Shown piece by piece: positions 23,876 through 38,565 of a stretch of DNA of 64,000 nt. The notes under the pieces were generated by a model, which searched no databases, was not told the origin of the DNA, and saw only the letters and a program-made list of their open reading frames with translations. Within the stretch, counting starts at the first letter, position 1. Every line of letters begins with the position of its first letter. A program made the translations under genes and the position numbers. The stretch spans positions 74,271,169 through 74,335,168 of the forward strand of contig CM043958.1 of the NCBI GenBank assembly GCA_014529385.2, in the 5' to 3' direction. Source of the DNA: Adiantum capillus-veneris (lineage: Eukaryota; Streptophyta; Polypodiopsida; Polypodiales; Pteridaceae).

Positions 23876-24235
23876 GCATTCAATTAGCTTTAGAAATGAT
23901 GTGTGTATTCTCTTGTACTCTAATATCTCTAATGGATTAGTAATATTTAATTAACTTTAGAAAGTATGTGTGTATTATCTCGTACTCTAATCTCTCTAAT
24001 GGATTAGTAATATTCAAGTAGCTTTAGGAAGGAGGTGTGTGTATTATCTCTTACTCTAATCTCTCTAATGGATTAGTAAGATTCAATTAGATTTAAGAAG
24101 GATGTGTGTGTATTATCTCTTACTCTAATTTCTCTAATGGATTAATAAAGTTTAACTAGCTTTAGAAAAGGATGTATGCGTGTTCTCTTTTACTCTAATT
24201 TCTCTAGTGCATTAGTAAGATTCAATTAGCAAGAC
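23876..24235. repeat. Tandem repeat, unit about 70 bp
   Basis: Five to six imperfect copies of a unit with ATTCAATTAGCTTTAGAAA, a GTGTGTATT part, CTCTTACTCTAATCTCTC and TAATGGATTAGTAA. Copies differ by small indels. Confidence 0.85.
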
Positions 24236-25480
24236 CATATTAGGTAAAGTGGAAAAATCCCAATTCCCATATTGGACAACTTTCAATATATCATGTAAAA
24301 GGTGTTGACGTTTTGTACTAGACTAAACATTTGAAATAAACATTGGCCAAGAAAAATTATGGTTTTGGGTGGTTGCACCATCAAGAGACTAGTACATTCA
24401 TTCCATTGTCATTGTTTATACTCTATTATCCTACCTATAACTTATCTTAACATGGAGACATTGGTTTGAAGGCCCACAACTTGTTGAAGCTAAGGTCAAA
24501 TGGAGTACCTAGATTTTTAGTTCAAGGTCCACCACTTGTCCAAGTTAGCACTCGTTTGAGAAATAAACCGAGCTGTGCATGACATCAAAGGAACACATAC
24601 CTCTAATCTAGAAATTCTTCACACAAGGTACGAGCCATTTATAAAATACATAGCATATTTCAATTGCAACATAGGAGGGCTAGTTTCAAGGTTCATTTGT
24701 TTAGGATAGGCTATGGAGGAGTGCAAAGTCCACTTCTTATCTAGCCTACAATTAGTGAAAGGGTAAGAAAACATGTTTACATAAAAATTTCTCTAAGTAT
24801 TTCTCCATTGCAACATAGAAGTTTAATTTGAAGTTCAAGAAATTATGCTAAAAACATATATAATGAAATAAATACTACCCACAAGAAAATATTAAATATG
24901 TTATTTTATGCCAAATTGGAGAAGTTAACGTCCAGAACCATCCAATTAACCTAGACTCTAATAAAGATATGCATGCATACATTGACATCTCCATACATGC
25001 ACTTAGACTCCATGGTTTTCCTCTTGGCATATTTTAGTTTCGAAAACTCTCTTACATGGATGATGTAAAATAACCATTCTTGACTTAAACATTTTTCTCC
25101 AAAAACAAGGTCTCTCACACAATTCAAAGTCCATGATTTCTTTTCTCCCAATGCAAACAATTAGACTTTATATTTTTCCTTTCAAAGACTTGTAGGTTCT
25201 AAAACTCTTTCATATGAAGGACACAAAAATAAATGTTTTAGGCAAACATGCATGCCAAGACCAAGATATTTCTTGCACATCCATGAATTTTCCATTCCAT
25301 ACTTGTAAGGTTTATTTTGTTAGCAAACATAAGTTTCTCCTAGTTACAAATGGATGCAACCTTCAGATGGAATGATATAGAATTGCTAAAGAACAAAAAT
25401 AATTTTTTAAAAATGTATCATGATGAAACAAAACCATAAACTAGTAAAAGGAGTCTCCAAAAACAAGCTGCAATCTAGAA
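24236..25480. other. Non-coding region
   Basis: No gene recognised. It contains a few copies of a phrase like AAGGTCCACCACTTGTCC (near 24525) that recurs in the array at 27.7-29.6 kb. Confidence 0.4.
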
Positions 25481-25862
25481 CTACATTAAAATCTCCTTAG
25501 ACTTGAATATACTCTAGTAATATAGTGAAGTCCCCTTAGATTAGGGTACAATTCATCGACACATTTTTGTTCTAAAGCAGGATGCTTTGTCATTACATTA
25601 CATTCTCCTTTTAATTGGATACACTCTAGTAATACATGGAAGTCCTCTTAGAGTAGAGTGCACTCCATTACAAGTCCCTTAGAACAAAGCACGATCCATC
25701 ACATAGGATTCTCCTTATAATAGCATACATTGGAGTAATACGTTGAAGTCCCCTTAGAGAAGGGTGCACTCGGTGTACAAATAATTTTCTTTTTAATAGG
25801 ATACCGTGTAGAATACATACAAGTCCCCTTAGAGTAGGGTGCACTCCATGCAAGTGTTCATA
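25481..25862. repeat. Degenerate tandem repeat, unit about 110-120 bp
   Basis: About four copies of a unit carrying GAAGTCCCCTTAGAGTAGGG, TGCACTCCAT and TTCTCCTTTTAATAGGATAC-like parts. Spacing between the CCCCTTAGA phrases is irregular. Confidence 0.7.
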
Positions 25863-26181
25863 AAATTGACACATTTTTGTTTAAAGATAACCTTTGAATT
25901 ATATAGTAATACAAATACACATTATACTAAAAGGACATCATCTGGCCATAAAAAGGATCATTGTCAACCTTCTTTAATGTTATTGCCTCAATACGTACAC
26001 ATGGAGGACCTGATTTGTCTCAAGATCACTATATTGATTTACAGTTGTGTTACGTGTATAATCTCTCTTGCCTCTTGCATACAATCATTTAAGTAACCAT
26101 GGAATAATCGTTTCTTGCAAGAATCTTTGAAGCTGCTCCATATCTTTGGAAATATAAGATATGTTCCTAGCATGTTTCACA

Positions 26182-26620
26182 TCATCCTATATGGACTATC
26201 AAAAAAATCAAGGCACTCTTTGCATCCAAGTCCTCAAACATCTTCCAAATATCGCTTAAGTTTTTATGATAAACCCTTCTAAATCCTAACATGATGTTTG
26301 AATTTTGGCAACACTTGTTACTCATAAAGATCTTGAACTTGCTATAATGCTTTGGGAAAAAATTTTGTGTGATGTGTTGCAATTTTGTTAGGTTATAGAA
26401 ACTCCATATCCACAGCTCAAAGTATTCACCACAGAAATCCAAAAACATTTCTGTTCGTAGGCGCACCATATGATAAACTTCATCTTTGTCCTCCACAAGA
26501 CGCATGTGTTGAGCCCAAGATGGCATAGAATCTCCATGTTTTGTTTTAACTGTCTTCAAAAGTAGTCATTCAAGGTCCAAAACAAGCACTCTTTTGATAT
26601 TCTTGACAGCAAGTGGCAGG
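26182..26620 (-). pseudogene. FCP1/NIF-like (HAD fold) domain fragment, copy 1
   Basis: Remnant of a CTD-phosphatase-like (FCP1 homology, NLI-interacting factor) domain, HAD superfamily. On the - strand KRVLVLDLE-stop-LLL (about 26575-26610) stands at the place of the DLDxTL nucleophile motif; the second Asp is Glu and the following position is a stop. It continues VRLRTEMFLDFCGEYFELWIWS, matching the RPGxxEFL and VxxWS strands, and then NKCCQNSNIMLGFRRVYHKNL. It is closely related to copy 2 at 46.76-47.52 kb. The last motif (DDSPY in copy 2) is lost here. A dead paralogue without an obvious own start. Confidence 0.75.
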
Positions 26621-27667
26621 TAACAAGGAGGTGATTGATATATACGACAAGGCCTTGGATGAGGTTGGTTGGGTACTTCAAAACCTTCCTTCAAATCATG
26701 CCTATAGATAGTCGATCCACTTTCTTGCAGTGATGACTCTGCAATTGAAAAACCTTACAAAGCTTCACCATTTCTCCAAGCTATGCTTCTTTGAAGCAGG
26801 GAGAAAAGTAAGGTCTACCACCTGGCTAGGCTAGGCTCCACTCTGAATGGGAGAAAAGTAAGATCTACCATAGATCGAAACTAGGCTTGATGATGAGGGG
26901 TCTCTTGTTTTCAGGTCTACCACTTGTCCAAGCTACGCTTCATACAATATAGTGGTGGATAACTAGACTCAATTGAGAATGGGAGAAAAGGTGCAAGGTC
27001 CACCACCTGTCCAACCTCTTAGGCTCTTTCTTAAATGTTTTCCTTCTCACTGCATGGAGGACATGTGATATGTTTCCCATGAGGGGCTTTACCAAAACGT
27101 CCATCACCTATCCAAGCTTGCTCCATGGAATATCTAGAAATATTTTGATTGAGATATTCAAGAAGATATAAAAAGAAAAATTTGATACCATGCACATGTA
27201 TATTCAAGTATGTGAAACAAGGTTCAAGTCATAAAAGGTACCTTAGGGGTGTGTTGTATTTAGCCTTAAGAGATTGTTCTCAGCTTTGACCTTGTTTATA
27301 TAAGCTTTTGTAGTGGTTGCCTTCAATGGCCCCTTTGTAGTACATCTCAATTGCCTAGCTAAATCGATCAATTATGGTGCCGTCATGCTTTCAACAGCTA
27401 TACCTTCCTTTTCCAGTATCTCTTGTATTTGGGCTCGTCTAATGTAATTGTTGTCAGTTTTTTCACTTGCTCGATTGTGTTTGCCTTCAAGGATAGCTTC
27501 ACCTTTGTCATATTTTTCAGGAGTTATCCTTCTTGTACAGAACACCTTGGCTGACCAAGCATCATTTTTTTGCTTCCAATTCTCTTTAATTTCTTTATAT
27601 TCACTCTCATTTGTCAATGCTGGCTATCCATAATGATTAGAGGCAATGAAATTCCGCACATCCCTCT
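26621..27667. other. Non-coding region leading into tandem array
   Basis: No gene recognised. It contains three or four scattered copies of GGTCTACCACTTGTCCAAGC-like phrases (26.87-27.12 kb), which look like diverged forerunners of the following array. A frame at 27372-27617 (- strand, rich in Lys and Glu) has no family resemblance I can name. Confidence 0.4.
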
Positions 27668-29630
27668 CTAAGCTAGCTCTATTGAAAGAAGCTATCTCTA
27701 TTATTTGAAGGTCAATGTGTGAATGGAGTGTAGATACTATGTTTATTACCATGGATAGTATGGGGTAGTGGTCTACCACTTGTCCAACATACTATCCATT
27801 GTGTTATGGAGGTCTTAGCCCAGGGTGCTTTGAAGGTGGACCACCTATTGAAGCTATCTCTAATGTTTCAAGGTCATTGTGTGAATGGAGTGTAGCTACT
27901 ATCTCTATTACCATGGATGGTTTGGGGCATAGGTTCACAACTTGTCCAACCTACTATCCCTTGTGTTATGGTGGGTTTAGCCCAAGGTGGTTTGAAGGTC
28001 CACCACCTATCTAGCTAGCTCTATTTAATATCATATCTCTATTTTTTGAAGGTCAATGTGTGAATGCAGTGTAACTATTATGTTTACTACCATGGATGGT
28101 ATGTGGAAGACGTCCACCACTTGTCCAACCTACTATCCCTTGTGTTATAAAGTTTTTAGTCCAAGGTGGTTTGAAGGTCCACCACCTGTCTAATCTAGCT
28201 CTATTGAAAGAAGTTATCTCTATTCTTTGAAGGTCAATGTGTGAATGGAGTGTAGCTACTATGTTTACTACCATGGATGGTTTGGGGTAGAGGTCCACCG
28301 CTTGTCCAACCTCATATCCATTGTGTAATGGAGATTTTAGCCCCATGTGGTTTGAAGGTCAATCTGTGAATAGAGTGTAGCTACTACATTTACTACCATG
28401 GATGGTTTAGGGCAGAGGTCCACCACTTGTCCAACCTACTAGCCATTGTGTAATAAAGGTTTTAGCCCAAGGTGGTTTGAAGGTCCATCACCTCTCCAAG
28501 ATAGCTTTATTGAATAGTCCTATCTCTAGTTTGATCACATGGATGGTTTGGGGTAGAGGTCTAACACTTTTCCAACCTACTATCCATTGTGTTATTGAGG
28601 TTTTAGCCCAAGGGTTTGAAGGTCCACCACTTGTCCAAGTTAGATCTATTAAAAGAAGATATCTCTATTGTTTGAAGCTCAATGTGTGAATGGAGTAGAG
28701 CTACTATGTTTACTATCATTGATGGTTTTGGACAGAGGTCCACCACTTGTCCAACCTATTAACCATTGCGTTGTGAAGGTTTTAGCCCAAGGTTGTTTGA
28801 AGATCCACCACCTATCCAAGTTAGCCCTATTGAAATAATCTATTACTATTGTTTGAAGGTTAAAGTGTGAATGGAGTCTAGCTACTATGTTTACTACAAT
28901 GGAGGGTTTGGAATAGAGGGCCATCACTTGTATAACCTACTAACCGTTGTGTTATGGAAGTTTTAGCCCAAGGTGGTTTGAAGTGCCACCACTTATCCAA
29001 GGTAGCTCTATTGAATATTCCTATCTCTACTTTGATAGCGTGGATGGTTTGTGATAGAGGTCTAGCACTTGTCCAACCTACTATCCATTGTATTATTGAG
29101 GTTTTAGCCCAAGGTGGTTTGAAGATCCACTACGTGTCCAAGATAGCTCTATTGAAAGAAGCTATCTCTATTGTTGGAAGGTCAATGTGGGAATGGAGTG
29201 CAGCTACTATGTTTCCTACCATGGATGGTTTGGGTAGAGGACCATCACTTGTCCAACTGACTAGCCATTGTGTTATGCAAGTTTTAGCCCTATGTGGTTT
29301 GAAGGTCCACCACCTGTCCAAGCTCGATTTTTGAATAGTCGTATCTCTACTCTAATAGAGTGGATTTTTTCGGTTAGAGGTCCAACTTTTCCAACCTACT
29401 ATCCATTGCGTTATGGAGGTTTTAGTCCAAGGTTGTTTGAAGATCCACCACCTATCCAAGCTAGCTCTATTGAAAGAATCTATCACTATTGTTTGAAGGT
29501 TAAAGTGTGAATGGAGTCTAGTTACTTTGTTTACTACATACAATGGAGGGTTTGGGACAGAGGTACATCACTTGTACAACCTACTAACCATTGTGTTATG
29601 GAGGTTTAAGTCCAAGGTGTGTGAGGCATA
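27668..29630. repeat. Satellite-like tandem array, unit about 180 bp
   Basis: About twelve copies, tracked by CAACCTACTATCCATTGTGT near 27.78, 27.95, 28.13, 28.31, 28.43, 28.58, 28.75, 28.93, 29.08, 29.26, 29.39 and 29.58 kb. Intervals cluster at 177-186 bp, with shorter ones (about 124-165) from internal deletions. Each unit also has AAGGTCCACCACCTGTCCAA and GAATGGAGTGTAGCTACTAT. Copies are clearly diverged. Confidence 0.92.
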
Positions 29631-29639
29631 GGGAACTGG

Positions 29640-30120
29640 AACATTCTCATCACCACCCGGCCATGCCCTATATAGACCGTGGGCCTGCTAAATATAGGGA
29701 CCCCCTTGACTGCATGTCCATCCTGGCCCTTGGCCGTGCCTGCCCTTGGCATGACATTACTCCCCCCTTTGAGAAGGCTTGTTTTCGTCCGCAAAAACAA
29801 AAGTGGTAGGATCTTCATAAGAACACTAATGTTTTCCGGAGTGCTATCCTTCATGGATCCAACTATTTGTTTGAGCAAAACACGGTACAGAAGGAGGTTC
29901 AATGAAATCAAGAATAACATCGTGATTTTGCACATTGTTGTCCTTTTGGAACCATCTAGCGTGTAGACTCTATTTAGAATGCACATGAGCATGCTTAAAC
30001 GAGTTATCACAACAAAGATGTACCTGAAAGAGTACCTGCTTTTCACTTTCCATGAAGGTAGCTTGCTGACATAACTCATCATCCAAGTGGAAGTCTTTGA
30101 CTTGTTCTCAAATTTCATCA
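29640..30120 (-). pseudogene. 3' end of an LTR retroelement (LTR piece, polypurine tract, coding remnant)
   Basis: On the - strand a coding remnant (about 29770-30120; one frame gives LDDELCQQATFMESEKQ) runs into a purine tract (AAAGGGGGGAGTAA, 29757-29770) followed by TGTCATGCC. This is the arrangement seen at the 3' LTR of element A (7385-7396). The LTR is cut off by the tandem array at about 29.63 kb. I cannot name the coding domain. The match to element A is in layout and the first nine LTR bases, so relationship is an inference. Confidence 0.5.
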
Positions 30121-32306
<2,186 letters not shown>

Positions 32307-32521
32307 TCTCTTTGGAATGCACGTGTACTTTGTGCCATTATCGCTGCCACTGTCTGCACCTGTTCCTTTGCCCCTTCCGAATACCGCAGCGTCATCTAAG
32401 CAGATATCGGGAAGATTTTGGGGGCCTCTTGGCGCTGGTCTTTACCAAATCCATCATCCCTTGTAGGTATAGTGGCAGCTTCAAAGTTTTTTGGTAAGTT
32501 TTTTGGCTAAAGCAGCAATGC

Positions 32522-32720
<199 letters not shown>

Positions 32721-32998
32721 CCACAATCGAGTATGTAATTGAAAGTGTGACGCCCTCAAAGCGTCCACGACTAAATTCAAGTGATGCCAGCAATGAAGTG
32801 ACCACAATGAGTACCCTAGGATAAGAGAAGGAGGTTGAAACTCCTAATGTTACTGTGTGTAGTGATGACTTGGAGATATCTAGGCAAGCCACAAAGGTCC
32901 TTTTGAAGAGATCAAATTCTACTTCATCTGAAGTGAGAAAGTGGAAGAGAGATATCGAAAATGCTAGAGAGAGGTTGTAGTTAAAAGGTCGACATGAC

Positions 32999-35900
32999 AT
33001 GTTTGAGCTGATGTCAACAGACAAGGAAGGAAAGACCTTGTTTCAAATTTGGTGTGCAGAGTGTGAGAGTTCCTATAGACAAGGGGGCCCAGATACAATA
33101 TACAACTTTTTGAACTCCCATACCAAGACAGCAAGCCATATGCGAGCTATGGGATTGTTTGATAAAAAAAGGCAAGTTGGCAAAATCTCAGAAGAAGAGA
33201 TCATTGCTTGTAACAAGGACAAGGTGCAACAAGCAATGCTAGAGGTTCAATCTTTTGGGGTTGAAAAGAATGTGGTGTTGAATTTGGTCCTTGAAACTAT
33301 TGGTGACTACAAGACTTTGTCTAAAGCCCTCATAGCATGCAACATAGATGGAAAATGGATTCCTTTGTTTCCAAAGACAGGGTCTCTCCAAAATTGCATG
33401 CTTGAGCACGTGAAGTCAAAGAACCATGTTCAAGCAGTTTATCCCAATGTGCAAGCGGTGCCTAAGAAGATTGGTTGTCCAAGAAAGAGTAACGTACTAG
33501 ATGAGAAGCAAAAAATTCTTATTGGATTTTTCAAACCAATCTTAGGTAACTAGTTAAGCATTTTTAATGCCAACATGAGAAAATATGTGCATGTAGATTC
33601 GGATAAAGAGGCATGCACTCCCTCAACCATGGATAACCAAGGTAGAACCATATTTTAATAAATCAATAAGTTAGTATTTCAAATCATATTTTATTTGTTT
33701 TGTGGCTTGTTTGCACAGAAAAAACACTATATTACTGTCTCTTTGTTGGGGATTTTGGCAAAAATCATATACAATAAGGGGCAAAAAAGTTGATTTATAC
33801 CCATTCTTGGATGATAGCAAAGGGGGCACTAATTGGTATTGTGAACTGTCCATAAAAGCATCATTGTTGATTGGTACAACAATGATAGAAATTCTTGGTA
33901 CGTTTCGTCACAAGAAGTGCAAAAGAGTGAATGTCCTTGGTGTGCCATATGACACTCTTCAATGTAGTGAGTGTGCTTCAATTCCTAAAGAACGAGATTT
34001 TCTCATGGGAGTTTATCGACAGTCTCAAGCACAAAGCTCCACAGGCGCTAGAGACACTGGGGGAGGTCGAAGGTTGGATTACATGTCTAACTCAGAGATA
34101 CTAAACCATTGCTCGAACCAAGAGTTTCTTTGTTCGCAAACTAAAGAAAGACATCTGGTTTACATGGACAAAGGTTGCAGCTTTAAGCGTTAGGGTAAGA
34201 AGCCTCCAAGAGAGTGTGTCTGAAGCTTTGGGTCGTGGAGATGTGAAAAAGTTTTGCATTGACATCATTAATGCACATGATCTCGGCTTGTTTGAGGGAG
34301 AAAAGGCATTTTGAAAGTTCCTTATGGATGTCTCTCAGAACATTGGTAGAGATCCCCAAGGCAAGCGGTACTCGGAGTCAACAAAGGATTTGTTTGAAGC
34401 TATAAAAATATGGGGTGGAACAAGATTGCACAATTTTCTCTCATTGAATCTAGGTGGTCCACACATGTTGACCACAATGAGATCCACAAGAAAGGACATC
34501 TGGTATAGGACAGGTCTGAGAGAGAATGTGTTTGAGCATGTGGCAGAAGTATATAGGAATCACATGATAAGAAACAATTTCTCCTTAGGATCTGTGCCTG
34601 TCATTGTTGCTGAAGATGAAACTGTCATCAAAAGAATGGTTAGATGGATAGCAAAAAATGACGAGCTTGTTGGATTTTGTGGAAAAAACAGGGACACATA
34701 AGCACACCAAATTTTCTTGTACGAGTTGGGGAGGGGGAGGATGGATACAACAAAATAGTTGAATCTTTCCAAGAGAATGAGATTTCACATTATGCTAGAG
34801 TTTTGATTGCAAATCCTCTCATTGATTGTCTACCAAAGCTTGTTCTTTTAGTTCAACTCACCTGCAATAGGTTTGACTCTTTTTTCATAAGAGAACAATG
34901 GGATGGAGTATTATCATATTGGAATGTATATTTGAAGAATGTAGTTGGCCCTTTGATTGGTCATGCCTCCGATGGGGATGCTCTACGGAGGAAGATCATG
35001 ATTGAGGACTACACTTCCCTTGCAAGTAAGAGGTTCTCAATCCCTTGGAAAGGTTGGCCATTAACAACTAACATGGATGTTGATGGTAACACTTTGGATC
35101 TGCATGACTCTGACTTTATTCACAATGGAAAGAAGTTAATTAATCCATTGGACACTGCATCCAAAAGACTTGTTCTTGGTAGGGATCTTGCTACCTTGAA
35201 CCATGTGGCTTTTGTTTACCAACGTTTCAAGGTTGATGAGCACGGATTGCAAGAAGGAGACGTTGAGAGAAAGGATCGACAAAATTGGAGGTCCGCACAA
35301 AGACTTGCAGGAAGAAAAGTGCAAGCATTTTTGAAAGCTATGAGGGATGAAGGAGGTATCCATCAAGAAAGAACTTTGGCAACAGAGATGTATCTTTCAA
35401 TAGTGGCAACATATATTGATATATTCTTATCTACAACTCTCACTTTGTACGAGAGAGTCAAAGCCGTTGGAAAAGTTTCATCTTTCTCAGGTATGCAAGA
35501 CAATCATTTTTCACTAAATGGTATGAAACACACTTTTTACATTCTAAGTGAACTATGTAAAAATCTTCTTTCAATGTACTATTTAATGTCTCTATATATG
35601 TCTCCAAGATCTGGCGGACATGGATCATGAACCACGATGCATATACTCTAAAACAAAACTTCATGAGGAGAGAGACCTTTTTGGATATCCAATTATCATG
35701 TCACTTTGTGGTTCTCTTGGTTAAAGTATTCAGAGAGAAGCATCCTAAGCTAAAAGTTCCATTCTCTTCAACTGGTTCTGATGCTTGCGAGAATTTCTTT
35801 AGCAAAGTTGGTGGCATGGTCAGGAATGAAAGATGTTATGATGGATATGACTTATTAAGTAGTGCAGGAGCACTCAATAGAATTTCCGAGATCAAATCCA

Positions 35901-36919
35901 GAGAGACACTTGTTTTTCCAGCTGCCCACTCCAAACAAGAAAGCATATGGTCTAGTATGAACCATGCACATGGTATTGCCATGGTTGATCTTGGAGATTT
36001 TACCTCTGTGGCTACGGATGAGCATATAGTGCATGCTTTAAAAGAGGGTTTACAAGAATCGAAGGTTAATTGTGTCTTGTTAGGTATGCAAGATGAATCT
36101 TGGTTGCATGAAGGGTGGGAAGAAAGAGATCTTTCATATCTATTCGATACAGGTGTCCTACTTGAACTCTTAGAAGCAGATAACGTAGATGATATTTCTC
36201 TCGAGGTCACCGAGGAAAAATTTGAAATGAGTGTATGTGTCGAAGATGAAGTTCGTGTGGCTGAGTTTGAATTGCGTCATGTTATGGACTCTACAATCAA
36301 TGAAGAGGAAAACATTGCAAGTGATATATCCCCTTTTGTGGAAATTGATGGAAAGAAAATCTGCAAGAGTACTCTTGTCAGTCAGTTGAATGGAAACCCT
36401 ACATTGTCCAAGGATAGAGTTATCAGGGTGAAAAGTGGGATTTGCTTCTCAATTGATATGAAACAAAAGTTTCAGACAGGCAGATGACTTGTAGTAGGAT
36501 CAGACTGTGCTGTTTTGTTTGAAAGCACCTCTTCAAAGGAGAATTCTAAGTGTCGAAGGAAAGGAAAACTTGCGAGTACGAGTCATGGTGTGACAAAAGG
36601 TCTTGGTACTTGGGCAGGATTATGGCAATGAGAAGAAAGATGGGCTATGCTATGAAAGAGGTAAGAGGTCCAATTGATCTTCTTGATCGTTCTCTCAATG
36701 TGGAGATACATTTAGCATGGTATCAAAAGGAAAATGGAACAAGGAGCTACACTTATGATCTTATCGACAATCAATGTGTCCCCTTGGAATCCAATGATTT
36801 CCATTGCTAATTTATCATATGATTTGGAGACAAGGAAATATCAACTTGATGCTGATGATTGTAAGATCTTCAATGACTACGTGAAAGGTATCATGTTCTA
36901 CATCAGTAATTTAGTCTAA
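32999..36919 (+). pseudogene. Transposase-like gene with BED-like zinc fingers, family unnamed
   Basis: Nearly continuous coding from ATG 32999. Domain 1 has IWCAECESSYRQGG and HTKTASH (C-x2-C, H-x5-H), a BED-like finger; a second finger near 33330-33430 keeps HVKSKNH but has CNID in place of CxxC. The middle (33.70-34.70 kb) includes WTKVAALSVRVRSLQESVSE, RLHNFLSLNLGGP and IVAEDETVIKRMVRW. Next come VVGPLIGHASDGDALRRK (34.95 kb) and KRKDRQNW-like DVERKDRQNW. A late motif, FSSTGSDACENFFSKVGG (35.76-35.81 kb), resembles the GS-xx-E-xFF signature of P-like and other DNA transposases. A likely intron is 33546-33718 (GTAACT to TTTGCACAG), though phases differ by one. Frame changes near 34.2, 34.68, 35.63 and 36.5 kb and a stop at about 34.31 kb break it. 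Confidence 0.6.
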
Positions 36920-38565
36920 CATGTATTTAAATGTATACTGATAAACATAAAAGAAACCAATGATCTAAAAGACTTTTACTTCAACTTTTCAGAAAAAAAT
37001 ACTAGAAAGAAGCTTAGTTTGAATCGATGCTTTCTTGCAGGTTAAAACAAGCTTTAGAGGGCTTTGAAGATCTACGACACTTTTCTCAAGATTTGGTGAT
37101 GCTTTTATTGGAGACCATGCCATTATTGTAATCGATATCTAGAGAATTTATCCATATGGAGGTTTTAGCTTTATTTCCATTTTTGAAGCCTTACAACCCT
37201 TGTAGAAATCCTCCTCAATAGAAGACATACTTATGATGAGATTTTGAAACTAGTGGCAATGTACAAATGAAACTCTAGAATTTTTTTAACAGATGACAAT
37301 ATCTACAATCCGTATATATATTATAGAGGGGGTTAAGTTGAATATACAAACAGCGTAGAAAGGGGGGTATATAACCACTTTAGCATTTATAGATAGGGGT
37401 TGGGACTATTGTTATAGGGTCCGTAGATAGGGGGTTTTTCCTATATGGTTGCACGCAGGTGACGTCCCCCCATAACTGTAAGTGAATCCCCCAGGATCTA
37501 CGCACTTTGCATATCCTTTATCCCAAGATTACACTTTGTAATCTGTCGGGTACTACCATTTAACGATCCTTGAAAAGCGAGCGAGGGATACAAAGCGAGC
37601 GAGACAAATGAGTTGGAGATATCTTGTAGTTGAAATCCTAGTAATACTCGACTGCGCTTAACTTTATTTTTATTCCATGTTTGTATACAAACTGTGTACG
37701 CTCCATTTCCTTTTTTTGCTTATTCCTCAACACCACGCAGGAATTTTATTGAGCATTTTCAGTTCTAGGTTATATTTATCCCCACTCTCTCCTTAAGTTA
37801 GTACTTACCACACACTTTTTGAAGAATTGATTAGCTCCAAGAGCGTGTTACTAAAGTGAGAAGAGACTAAATAGTCCCATAAAATTTATCATTAGTAAAA
37901 TGGCCATAGTCATCCGAAGGCCAACCCATAAACTACCTATATACCTGCACAACAATCGTGACATGCTTGCCATATGTTTAAGGCATAAACATCCATTACT
38001 TATTTGTCATTAAAACCATAAACATAAATACTTTCAACATAAGAAATATTATAATTAAAATCTTCTACAGAGACACACATATAATCCACTCACACTTCTC
38101 ATACATAGATCATGACTAGAGAGAGAGAGTGTGTTCAAACATGAAAAATGGCACTCTAAAATAACTAATGCACAAAAGAAAACTTTTCCAGTTCTCATTA
38201 AGGAAACAACCAAAAAGAATACTCTTCAAATTTCTTAGAGAATGCGGTTTGATTTGACTCATTGCAAAGAGCTTTTGGGTGCAAAAAGTACACATAAATA
38301 GAGAAAGAGGGAATAGAGGAAAGGGAGGGGGGAGAGTAGGTTGTTGCGGATAGCTAGTACAACAAAAGTAATTTGCCAAAATAGGATATAGATGATAGGT
38401 AAAAAGAAAAACATGCTTAAATCGCTAGCATATGTTTTCCATACAAGGCCTAAAACATCTAGTTCTATATAGGATGAAGTTGATAGCTAAAATGTGAAAC
38501 TAGCTTAAGCAGCCACTAGCGCACGTCTTCCATGCAAGGCTTGGAATGACTCTATATTTGAGAGA
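36920..38565. other. Non-coding region between two transposon remnants
   Basis: No gene recognised. 37310-37500 holds a diverged copy of the dispersed repeat at 5.5-6.2 kb (CGCAGGTGACG, then AGTGAATCCCCCAGGATC). The remainder is AT-rich. Confidence 0.4.
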
